From assembly GCA_029785625.1 (NCBI GenBank), contig JAFLZI010000001.1, positions 1 through 64,000 on the forward strand: DNA of 64,000 bases. Direction: 5' to 3'. Positions within the stretch are counted from its first letter, which is position 1; each line of letters opens with the position of its first letter. Under the pieces are notes generated by a model. It ran no database searches and was not told the DNA's origin. It saw only the letters and a program-made list of their open reading frames with translations. This DNA is from Nitrososphaerota archaeon. Lineage in GTDB: Archaea; Thermoproteota; Nitrososphaeria; Nitrososphaerales; UBA183. The position numbers were made by a program, and so were the translations under genes. Below, in pieces: positions 53,407-59,989 of the stretch.

Positions 53407-54018
53407 TCAGCTCGGTATAGGAAGCGGCGTCCGGCCCACTTCCTGGGCGAGTCTCTCTATCTCCACCTTCAGGTCGCTCGCGGCTATCCCGTTGATCAGT
53501 CCCATCTCCTGGGCCTCCTTTGCTCCGAACCTCTTCCCCGTCATGGCCAGGTGCGCGAGCTGCTTCCTCCCGATCCTCAGCATCCCTATGGTCAGGGCGA
53601 GCGCCGAGCCTATCCCCTGCCTTCCCTGAGCGAGCGCGAACGTCGCCTCGGGAATCGCGAACGCCATGTCGCAGGCGAATATCAGCTCGGCCCCGGCCCC
53701 CACCGCAATCCCGTTGATGGCCGCCACCACGGGTTTGGGCGACCTGAATATCCTGTCGAAGACCGGCCTCATGGTGTCAAGGAAGAGGTTCAGCGCGTCG
53801 GTGAAGGTCGCCGCCTTGCTGAGGTCGCCGAGGTCCTCGCCCGCGGAGAAGTACTTCCCCGTCCCTGTAATCGCGATAAGGCTGCTCCCTGACGCGATGC
53901 CCTCGTTCAGCTTCTTCAGGATGTCCCGCCACATCCCGATGTTTATCGCGTTCGCCTTCTCTTCTCTGTTCAGTATGATCCAGTAGGCCCCGTTTTCTTC
54001 CTTTGACTCGACCAGCAA
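53407..54018 (-). CDS. Enoyl-CoA hydratase/isomerase family protein, C-terminally short
   Basis: Crotonase-fold protein of 203 aa. The N-terminal core is complete: WIILNREEKANAINIGM, AITGTGKYFSAGEDLGDL near residue 50 (oxyanion hole), PKPVVAAINGIAVGAGAELIFACDMAFA near 95, and ATFALAQGRQGIGSALAL near 124. Family members run to about 255-260 aa; here the last 50 residues, which form the trimerisation helices, are missing. The truncated end abuts the decayed integrase, so the truncation may come from the insertion. Activity is doubtful. Catalytic Glu residues are hard to place because the family varies. Confidence 0.8.
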   Translation of the reverse strand: MLVESKEENGAYWIILNREEKANAINIGMWRDILKKLNEGIASGSSLIAITGTGKYFSAGEDLGDLSKAATFTDALNLFLDTMRPVFDRIFRSPKPVVAAINGIAVGAGAELIFACDMAFAIPEATFALAQGRQGIGSALALTIGMLRIGRKQLAHLAMTGKRFGAKEAQEMGLINGIAASDLKVEIERLAQEVGRTPLPIPS

Positions 54019-54142
54019 GCGCCTTCGGGTTCTCGCTATTCCGGCTCGTCCTCTTAAGCCTGCGCCGGCGCCGCGGACCCGCCCCCCGAAATCCCGTCGC
54101 CCCTTAGGGGTTAGGTCTGGGCGGTCCGGGCGCGACTGGGGC

Positions 54143-55069
54143 TCATGCCGCCAGCGCCACCGCGTAGAGCAGGCCGAAGGCTGCCATCAGCTGAGCCGCC
54201 TTCCTGTCGGGGGCCACCAGGGGGAGCCTTGCCGCGAAGGCCTTCGTCAGGCGGAGCGCCAGGGGCGCGCTCAGGAGCACGATGAGCAGCCACGGGCGGT
54301 CCAGCAGGACGCTCAGGGCGACCGTCAGCACGTATGAGAGGGCGACCACCCAGTCGTAGGCCTCTAGGGCGCGCCTCTGTCCGAGGAGCGTCGCCACCGT
54401 CGTCCTCCCTATGGACCTGTCCTCGTCCACGTCACGCGCGTCGTCTACCAGCAGCACCGACGCCACCAGCATGCCCAGCGGCACGGAATAGACGACCGCT
54501 TCGAGCGCCAGAGAACCCGTCTGCAGGTAGTGGGCTCCCAGGAACATGAGCGGGCCCCACACGACGAAGACCAGGAGCTCGCCCATCCCCTTGTCCTTCA
54601 GCCTCAGGGGCGGCGCGTTGTATGAGAGCATCAGGACTACAGCCGCGGCGACTATCACCAGGGAAAACGGCCTTTCCATGGCTGTGAGGGCCACTCCGGA
54701 GCCCAGCCCAACCGCCATCATGGCAGCCGCGTAGACCACGGTCGCCCTCAGCGAGAGGAATCCGCTCAGGACCGGGTGGGGCTTCAGGGCTTGTGTCCCC
54801 GGGCGGTCGGCGCCCGTCATCACGTCGTAGCAGTCGTTCAACAGGTTTGCGCTGGCGTGTATGGGGACCACCATCAACAGGGCGAGGACGTAGAGCAGCG
54901 GAGAGACCTGGTGCCAGTCCGAGATGAACGTGCCCGCCGTGATGGCCACGGCGCTCATCAGGAAGCTCCAGGGGCCGGTGACCAGGAACATCTTCCTGGT
55001 CGTGGACGCGTTTTCGAAGCGGGAGCCGGCCTCCAGCTCCGCAGACTTCCTCTCGGCGCGGTCAGCCAT
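54143..55069 (-). CDS. UbiA-family prenyltransferase
   Basis: Membrane prenyltransferase of 308 aa with about nine helices. First Asp-rich motif NLLNDCYDVMTGADRPG near residue 75, second LVDDARDVDEDRSIGRTTVATLLG near 205; these bind prenyl diphosphate through Mg2+. The motifs and order resemble MenA-type 1,4-dihydroxy-2-naphthoate prenyltransferases or archaeal quinone-forming members, so a menaquinone role next to a complex I operon is plausible but not proven. Start ATG 55069 was chosen over upstream codons, which overlap the MFS gene. It overlaps that gene by 8 bp. Confidence 0.88.
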   Translation of the reverse strand: MADRAERKSAELEAGSRFENASTTRKMFLVTGPWSFLMSAVAITAGTFISDWHQVSPLLYVLALLMVVPIHASANLLNDCYDVMTGADRPGTQALKPHPVLSGFLSLRATVVYAAAMMAVGLGSGVALTAMERPFSLVIVAAAVVLMLSYNAPPLRLKDKGMGELLVFVVWGPLMFLGAHYLQTGSLALEAVVYSVPLGMLVASVLLVDDARDVDEDRSIGRTTVATLLGQRRALEAYDWVVALSYVLTVALSVLLDRPWLLIVLLSAPLALRLTKAFAARLPLVAPDRKAAQLMAAFGLLYAVALAA

Positions 55070-56192
55070 CGGCTCCGCTCCTCCTCGTCCAGGGGTGCTC
55101 CATGCTGACGCCCTTGGTCTCTCTGCAGAAGAGCACCGCAACGAAGGACAGCGCGCAGTACACGACGATCATCAGGGAGACGTAGGGCCACCCCTGCAGG
55201 GCGCCTCCTGCCGCGGCCACCAGGGAAGCCGCGAAGAGAGGAGCCAGCCCGCCCCCGAGGAATATGCCGATGGTGTGGCTCAGCCCGACGCCTGAGAACC
55301 TGTAGATCGGAGGGAACTGCTCGGCGAACCACGTCGTGGCCAGAGCGGTGTTGACAGTGGTGGAGAGGAGCATGAGTATCACCGCCGTGGCGATGAGAGA
55401 AGGGACGCTCGTGTTGAGCAGCATGAAGAAAGGAAAGGCCAGGACGCCCGGGGCCAGGGAGCCGGCGGCCATCACCATCTTCCTGCCCTTCCTGTCCGCC
55501 ACCACCATGAACCCCACCACCTCGAATATGGAGACCACGCCCGCCACTATCAGCCCCATGATCAGCGGCGCGGAGCTCACCCCGAGGAGCGCGAGGTAGC
55601 CGGTCGCGAACGTGGTCAGAACGAAGAACGCGGCCGGGGTGGACATGGTGGCGACCGAGAGCAGCAGCACCAGCCTCCACTGGTCTCTCATGACCATGAC
55701 CGCGGGCATCCTGAGGGTCTCCTTCCGCTGTACCAGGCTCTCGAATATCTCGGTCTCGGAGAAGCGGTATCTCATCACGGCCGCTCCCGCAAGCGCGACC
55801 GCGCCGAGCAGGAAGGCGGTGCGCCAGCCTTCTGCCAGGAACCGAGCCTTGCCCATCAGCCCGAGGAACGAGACAAAGACCCCGGCGGCGAAGACGGCTC
55901 CGATTATCGTCCCCTGGCCGACCCAGTTCCCCCAGAACGCCCTCCACTTGGACCTGCTCGCCTGCTCCGTGATCCACGTGGATGCGCCTCCCCACTCTCC
56001 GCCGAACCCGAAGCCGTGAAAGAACCTGAAGACCACCAACAGCACGCTTCCCATCACGCCTATTGTGATGTGGTCATCTTTGCTCGAATTCTTGGGCCCA
56101 AGGACGAGCCCTCTAGGGCTCCCATAGACGAAATAGCCCCTATCCCGAGTCTTCACGGCCATTTCGAACTTTGACGGCTCGTTTTGGGTCAA
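55062..56192 (-). CDS. MFS transporter (metabolite:H+ symporter type), N-terminally incomplete
   Basis: A 376-aa major-facilitator protein. The first recognisable motif is VVFRFFHGFGFGGEWGGASTWITEQ (residues ~52-76), the helix-4 region of the MHS subfamily (alpha-ketoglutarate/shikimate permease-like). Helices 5 to 12 follow, with the second repeat DRKGRKMVM near 222. The first three helices and the first DRxGRR loop are absent. Residues 1-45 (TTG start 56192) have no MFS character, suggesting a junction near 56065. The gene was probably truncated by the element now carrying the integrase. Probably non-functional. Confidence 0.75.
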   Translation of the reverse strand: MTQNEPSKFEMAVKTRDRGYFVYGSPRGLVLGPKNSSKDDHITIGVMGSVLLVVFRFFHGFGFGGEWGGASTWITEQASRSKWRAFWGNWVGQGTIIGAVFAAGVFVSFLGLMGKARFLAEGWRTAFLLGAVALAGAAVMRYRFSETEIFESLVQRKETLRMPAVMVMRDQWRLVLLLSVATMSTPAAFFVLTTFATGYLALLGVSSAPLIMGLIVAGVVSIFEVVGFMVVADRKGRKMVMAAGSLAPGVLAFPFFMLLNTSVPSLIATAVILMLLSTTVNTALATTWFAEQFPPIYRFSGVGLSHTIGIFLGGGLAPLFAASLVAAAGGALQGWPYVSLMIVVYCALSFVAVLFCRETKGVSMEHPWTRRSGADG

Positions 56193-56228
56193 ATCCTTCC
56201 CCGATTAGAGGATGAGGCTGGTAATAAA

Positions 56229-56273
56229 CTGTCGGGTAATATCCTGTCGGGTAATATCCTGTCGGGTAATATC
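56229..56273 (+). repeat. Three tandem copies of a 15-bp repeat
   Basis: ctgtcgggtaatatc occurs three times in a row without mismatch (56229-56243, 56244-56258, 56259-56273), followed by a partial ctgt. It lies between the truncated MFS gene and the small zinc-ribbon-like gene, so it may mark an element end, an iteron-type site or simple slippage. Too short for a CRISPR array. Confidence 0.9.
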
Positions 56274-56356
56274 CTGTGCCAGCATTCCACAGCTTGGTAT
56301 CGAATCGAATCTGTGCCAAAACTGTCCGCGAGTATGGCTGCCGAACACTCCCACCA

Positions 56357-56387
56357 AGGGGCAGGAACCAACCACCAGCCTGCCCCT
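56357..56387 (-). terminator. Hairpin at the end of the small zinc-ribbon-like gene
   Basis: aggggcagg (56357-56365) pairs with cctgcccct (56379-56387) over a 13-nt loop, a perfect 9-bp GC-rich stem overlapping the stop codon (56386-56388). No T-run follows on the minus strand, so it is not a classic intrinsic terminator. It may stabilise the transcript 3' end. Confidence 0.4.
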
Positions 56388-56541
56388 AGCGCGCGACCAG
56401 GCTCTTTCCGCTCCGGACCCAGGCCGCCTTTTCCATCACTTCGCAGATGACTTCACTACACTCCGAACACCTGATTGTTGTCCCCTCTTCTACGGGGTAG
56501 AACTCCCTCAGGGTCACCCTGCATCTGAGCCCGGCATACAT
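56386..56541 (-). CDS. Very small Cys-rich (zinc-ribbon-like) protein
   Basis: A 51-aa frame starting at ATG 56541, just downstream of the integrase gene (24 bp). It reads as a plausible protein, with Cys7, CSEC (Cys25, Cys28) and Cys33, giving a CxxC-type knuckle: GTTIRCSECSEVICEVMEKAAWVRSGKSL. Small proteins of this sort often accompany archaeal integrases as regulators. Homology unknown; real coding is suggested by its position and compact Cys pattern only. Confidence 0.5.
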   Translation of the reverse strand: MYAGLRCRVTLREFYPVEEGTTIRCSECSEVICEVMEKAAWVRSGKSLVAR

Positions 56542-56564
56542 GCTGTCACGGACGGCGTCCGGAT

Positions 56565-57890
56565 TTAAGGCGCTGAGTGCTCCTTCAGCAGCTCAGCAAC
56601 CCCAGGGTGCTTCAGGAGCACCTCCAGCAGCCTGTCGTGCTTCTCAAGCCTCTCCTCGAGCCCCTTTTTCTCGTCTTTGAGGGTGAGGAGCTCCAGCTTC
56701 ATGTCCTTGAGGTCCCCTTCATTTGCTGCTTCCACCTCTTCTAGTCTCTGGGTGAGGGCCGCTTCGTTCCTGTACGCCTCCCCTATTGAGAGGAAGGGCA
56801 TCGCCCTCAGGTACTGCTCCACCGCCGGCTTCGGGAGGTGCCTGTCGTAGTGCTCCTTGGTCCCCGTGTAGTGGCCTATCAGCTTCTCGACATACTCCTC
56901 GGCGATGTAGTCCTTGGCGACGTTGTCGTAAAACTTCCTGAACCCGTGAGCCATATGCACCTCATGTCGTCTCTTCTTCTCAGTTCTCAGTCCGCTACTC
57001 CACAGGAGGTCACTGATGGCATTCGCTATCCCCCTGGTCTTCCACCTCAGCCACTCATCTTCCCAAGCCCTCCTAGTGACCACCGCGGGAGAGTCCGCCG
57101 TGATCTTCTGCCCCTCCCTGGCCCTGACCTCGAGGTATTCGGCCCGCTTTTGGTACGCCTCCTTCATGATCAAGGTGTCGTATTCGTCCCCTCCCTCCTC
57201 AGAGTAGACCGTCATCGCTCCGCACAGGAGCTCCGCCCCCGCCGGGAGAACATGCAACCCGTTCACCCCCAGCTTCAGCTCTCCGGGCTCCGGGACCACT
57301 ACCTCCCCCGCCTTCCTGTACACCGGCCGCACGTCCTCCACGTCCAGGAAGGCGAAGGCCCCCACCCGTACCCCTGCGGAACACATGAAGAGGATGGCCA
57401 CCTGCAGCTGTATCCACGCCCTCGGGAGCATCAGCCGTATCTCCTCCAGGCGGTACTCCCTGTCGTCCTTGGTGGTTCTCCCGCTCTCGATAAGCCTCAT
57501 GAGCTTCTTCCACGGGAGGAGAATCTCGTTCATCTCGCAGGCGAGTATTATGGGCCTCAGCCTGTGCCTCGTCTCCGTGGTCCCAATCTTCTTCGCCAGG
57601 ATGAGGGGGTTGTACTCCCGGATGAAGCGTATCACCAGCCTCTTCGCCTGGGCCGGGTCCTTCCTGAATGCCTCCACCAACCTAACCATCCCCTCCTCCA
57701 CCTCCTTCGAGGTGATCTTGACGGCGAAGTCGGGCCCGGGTTTGTGGTGTATCTTCTTCGGGTCCGCGAACCCGGCGAACTCCAGGAACCACCTGGCGTC
57801 CCGCTTGTAGTCCTCCTTGGTGTGGGGGGACTTCACAGCCTCCCAGGGAAGGATTACTTCATCCTCTTTGGGGTCAGGCACGGTTCTCAC
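56565..57890 (-). CDS. Tyrosine recombinase/integrase
   Basis: A 441-aa site-specific recombinase. The N-terminal SAM-like core-binding part (to ~140) has YKRDARWFLEF. The catalytic domain has Arg175 (SAGVRVGAF), His315-x-x-Arg318 (AHGFRKFYD), His340 (LIGH) and the nucleophile Tyr348 (KEHYDRH). The C-terminal ~70 residues form a coiled coil (LTQRLEEVEAANEGDLKDMKLELLTLKDEKKGLEERLEKHDRLL), unlike short XerA proteins, typical of archaeal integrated elements. It sits 40 bp from the tRNA-Asn gene, the natural attachment target. A decayed copy lies at 52.8-53.4 kb. GTG, not ATG, may also serve as start. Confidence 0.92.
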   Translation of the reverse strand: MRTVPDPKEDEVILPWEAVKSPHTKEDYKRDARWFLEFAGFADPKKIHHKPGPDFAVKITSKEVEEGMVRLVEAFRKDPAQAKRLVIRFIREYNPLILAKKIGTTETRHRLRPIILACEMNEILLPWKKLMRLIESGRTTKDDREYRLEEIRLMLPRAWIQLQVAILFMCSAGVRVGAFAFLDVEDVRPVYRKAGEVVVPEPGELKLGVNGLHVLPAGAELLCGAMTVYSEEGGDEYDTLIMKEAYQKRAEYLEVRAREGQKITADSPAVVTRRAWEDEWLRWKTRGIANAISDLLWSSGLRTEKKRRHEVHMAHGFRKFYDNVAKDYIAEEYVEKLIGHYTGTKEHYDRHLPKPAVEQYLRAMPFLSIGEAYRNEAALTQRLEEVEAANEGDLKDMKLELLTLKDEKKGLEERLEKHDRLLEVLLKHPGVAELLKEHSAP

Positions 57891-57929
57891 CCGAATAATT
57901 CGGGTACTGGTTTAACACGGTAAAGCGAG

Positions 57930-58037
57930 CGGCGACGGTCGGACTCGAACCGACGGCCAATTGGTCTCTGCCTGGCGAGCTAACAGCCAATTGCTCTACC
58001 ACGCTGCCCAGTCTCTGGACTTCTGAGCTACGTCGCC
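57930..58037 (-). tRNA. tRNA-Asn (anticodon GUU) with two apparent introns
   Basis: The minus strand gives acceptor GGCGACG/CGTCGCC with discriminator G, as expected for Asn. D-stem GCTC/GAGC encloses a 19-nt insert (58022-58004) beyond the normal 9-nt loop; the insert contains a CCAG/CTGG hairpin. Anticodon stem ATTGG/CCAAT has loop CTGTTA plus A38, with a 15-nt intron (57980-57966) at the canonical 37/38 site. T-arm GTCGG/CCGAC around TTCGAGT. Removing 34 nt leaves a 74-nt tRNA. Exact intron ends in the D-loop are ambiguous because AG is repeated. It is probably the attachment site of the neighbouring integrase. Confidence 0.85.
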
Positions 58038-58154
58038 GCACCCGGTCCGTTCCGAGATGCGCTCAAAAACATTCTTAGTGTGAAGGCGGTGTTTGACGAG
58101 ACCAAGGTCCACGGCTCCTGAGAATAGAAATGAGTATTCTGAGGAACTTTTCGG

Positions 58155-58508
58155 TCATTCGTGGAATATTACGCGATACCTCTCAGGGACAAGGTCATGA
58201 ATCAGTGCTTGCCGAGGTCTCAATTTCTGACCCGGTTTCTTGAATTCAAGAAAGTATACTGTATTGTCTTTCACGCCTATTCTGTCACATACAACCAACG
58301 GCGAGAATACCGTCCAACCCATCCTCCTTAGCTCATTGGCAACATTCTCTTCATTGGCAATCTGCTGGAGTCTTCTCCTCCTCTGAGTTTCCGAGTCATG
58401 AGGAAGGCCCTTGAGTTCCTTTGCCCGAATCGACCTCAGTTCCGGGTGAAGGATCGGAGCATTACGCCCTCCTCTGCTTCTTTCCTCTGCAGTGAACTGA
58501 TGTCTCAC
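58155..58508 (-). CDS. Possible PD-(D/E)xK nuclease-like protein
   Basis: A 117-aa protein. Its C-terminal half, ENVANELRRMGWTVFSPLVVCDRIGVKDNTVYFLEFKKPGQKLRPRQ, fits a restriction-endonuclease-like or VRR-NUC core: helix with Glu, Asp in CDRIGV, and the E-x-K pair in LEFKKPG. The N-terminal half begins with basic RHQFTAEERSRGGRNAP. It is near the integrase and probably belongs to the element. ATG at 58508. Moderately lower GC than the surroundings. Function inferred; it could be a Holliday-junction or repair nuclease. Confidence 0.6.
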   Translation of the reverse strand: MRHQFTAEERSRGGRNAPILHPELRSIRAKELKGLPHDSETQRRRRLQQIANEENVANELRRMGWTVFSPLVVCDRIGVKDNTVYFLEFKKPGQKLRPRQALIHDLVPERYRVIFHE

Positions 58509-58636
58509 AATATAATGCAGCGGAAGCCGGCTAGATAACCTGAAACCTATGACTGCCGCCTATGCCTTACTCGTTTCCGAAAGTAATCTCAGGAATGTTG
58601 TTTATACCCCAGATTGATTGGCCGAAGCTTGTGCAG

Positions 58637-59098
58637 ATGTCCGCCTCTGAAAAGGACAGAAAGGACGTCGAGTCAGTCATCCGGGCTTTCTTCGAGGCAG
58701 GCAAGAACAAGGACCTGACCTCCCTGGCTGACTTCCACTCGTCGAGAGAGGCGTTCTCGAAATTCGACGAAAACCCGCCTTATGCCCGGCAGAACTCTGA
58801 CGAGGCCTTCGTTTACGAGCAGGCCGCCTTCGCCAACATATCTGATTACAGGTACTCCATAGACGACTTGAGAATCGACCTGTTCGGGGACGCGGCGGTC
58901 GCCACCTTTTATCTGACCTATGGCGGGATGTTCGTCAACGACTACTCCTTCGAAGGCTCCCCCGTCAGCGGCCGGGCCAGGGTCACTATGGTGCTGGTGA
59001 AGACCGCCAGGGGGTGGAGGATAGCCCACGAGCATCTGAGCCGGTACCCGGACTGGGTCGCACCGGGACCAGACCAGCGACTCCGGCCCAAGGGTTAA
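58637..59098 (+). CDS. SnoaL-like/NTF2-fold protein
   Basis: A 153-aa protein with the SnoaL-like (NTF2-fold) pattern: KDVESVIRAFFEAGKNKDLTSLADFHS, a central FANISDYRYSIDDLRIDLFGDAAVATFYLTY and a C-terminal ARVTMVLVKTARGWRIAHEHLSRYP, where the final GWRIAHEH is a hallmark. Start ATG 58637; the frame is open upstream to 58562, but tttatac at 58600-58606 is a plausible TATA element. The fold serves many enzymes and binding proteins, so the role is unknown. Confidence 0.75.
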   Translation: MSASEKDRKDVESVIRAFFEAGKNKDLTSLADFHSSREAFSKFDENPPYARQNSDEAFVYEQAAFANISDYRYSIDDLRIDLFGDAAVATFYLTYGGMFVNDYSFEGSPVSGRARVTMVLVKTARGWRIAHEHLSRYPDWVAPGPDQRLRPKG

Positions 59099-59125
59099 CT
59101 AGCGGGCGCCAGGCGTGCCTGACAG

Positions 59126-59425
59126 TTGTCCCTCGACCTGTATGACGTATGGTACTTCCTGATGGGCTTCCTGATGGCCAACGGAGTGCCGCACTTCGTG
59201 TTCGGGAGGGCGGGCAAGCTCTTCCGCAGCCCCTTCGGCCAGCGCTCGCCTCCGAAGACCAACGTCGCATGGGGGAGCGCCAACTTCGCCCTGGCGACCA
59301 TCATCGGGCTGGCCCTGGCATATATGAGGCTCTATGACTCCTACTCCATTGCATTGCTCCTGCTGGGCTTCTGGTTCATGGTCCTGAACTTCGGCTACTC
59401 GATCAAGAGGTTCTTGAACGAGTAG
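59126..59425 (+). CDS. Small membrane protein, unknown
   Basis: A 99-aa protein with about three hydrophobic segments: DVWYFLMGFLMANGVPHFVFG, ANFALATIIGLALAYM, SIALLLLGFWFMVLNFGYS. TTG start at 59126, 27 bp after the NTF2-fold gene. Charged loop GKLFRSPFGQRSPPKTNVA between the first and second helices. No family recognised. Confidence 0.5.
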   Translation: MSLDLYDVWYFLMGFLMANGVPHFVFGRAGKLFRSPFGQRSPPKTNVAWGSANFALATIIGLALAYMRLYDSYSIALLLLGFWFMVLNFGYSIKRFLNE

Positions 59426-59438
59426 GGGTGAAGAAGGA

Positions 59439-59544
59439 TGGGCCCGGCCAGATTTGAACTGGCGACCGACCGGTCTCTCCGAGCGGCTCCTATGAGCCGG
59501 TCGCTCTAACCGAACTTCTCGCAGATGCACTGAGCTACGGGCCC
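59439..59544 (-). tRNA. tRNA with CAU anticodon (elongator Met or Ile2) with two apparent introns
   Basis: Acceptor GGGCCCG/CGGGCCC, discriminator A. D-stem GCTC/GAGC, with a 15-nt insert (59529-59515) in the D-loop beyond a normal AG...TTCGGTTA loop. Anticodon stem ACCGG/CCGGT, loop CTCATA plus A38, anticodon CAT at 59494-59492, with a 16-nt intron (59490-59475) at 37/38. T-arm GCCAG/CTGGC with TTCAAAT. Removing 31 nt gives a 75-nt tRNA. The acceptor GGGCCCG is common in archaeal tRNA-Ile2 (CAU, agmatidine), so it could be Ile2 rather than Met; the initiator stem is not present. CCA not encoded. Confidence 0.85.
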
Positions 59545-59629
59545 ACTTTCACGGCTCCTTGGCTGCCACCTTTAAGCGCCGCGGCCAAACCTAAATAACC
59601 CCCCAGAGGTTGTCTGAAACCCAGTAGCA

Positions 59630-59926
59630 GTGAACAAGGATCAAGACGAGGGTTTCGAAGATATCCTAGCTGAACTCGACCGTGAAGAGGCGCGCGTGAA
59701 GATTAGGATGGAGATGAGACGCTTCGGCAAACCCACAACGGTGATAGAGGGGATCAAGATGAGCGACAAGGACCTTCACGGGCTTAACTCTAAGATGAAG
59801 AGGGCACTGGCCACAGGGGGGACTGTCAAGGACGGCATAATGATACTCCAGGGAGACCACAGAGAGACCGCGGCGAAGATGCTCAAAGAGAACGGATTTT
59901 CTGAAAGCTCAATCGAAATAATCTGA
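59630..59926 (+). CDS. Translation initiation factor aIF1 (SUI1)
   Basis: Start-site selection factor binding the 30S P-site region. 98 aa from GTG 59630: VKIRMEMRRFGKPTTVIEGIKMSDKDLHGLNSKMKRALATGGTVKDGIMILQGDHRETAAKMLKENGF. The G-T-V-KDG-I-LQGDH motif is the SUI1 hallmark. Length is normal (about 100 aa). It lies upstream of nuoH with a 63-bp spacer containing a TATA-like cttttaaagg (59949-59958). Confidence 0.95.
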   Translation: MNKDQDEGFEDILAELDREEARVKIRMEMRRFGKPTTVIEGIKMSDKDLHGLNSKMKRALATGGTVKDGIMILQGDHRETAAKMLKENGFSESSIEII

Positions 59927-59948
59927 TATTCCCTGTCTAACTGTTCAA

Positions 59949-59958
59949 GCTTTTAAAG
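59949..59958 (+). promoter_or_regulatory. TATA-like element of the nuo operon
   Basis: cttttaaagg is centred about 36 bp ahead of ATG 59990 and stands out in the GC-rich context, so a leader of about 10 nt is expected. The aIF1 gene is probably a separate unit. Confidence 0.45.
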
Positions 59959-59989
59959 GGTAAACCGGGCCGCCGCAATCAGAAGTTCC

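Noticed and set aside
56229..56273. A CRISPR array
   Set aside because: The unit is 15 bp, with no spacers and only three copies.
57930..58037. A 9-bp acceptor stem (GCGGCGACG) for tRNA-Asn
   Set aside because: The outer GC pairs are probably flank; a 7-bp stem with discriminator G fits Asn and leaves normal T8-A9.
58031..58040. A duplicated tRNA-Asn 3' end as an attachment site
   Set aside because: I found no second copy of the tRNA-Asn 3' end in the 51-58 kb region, so att sites are not annotated.
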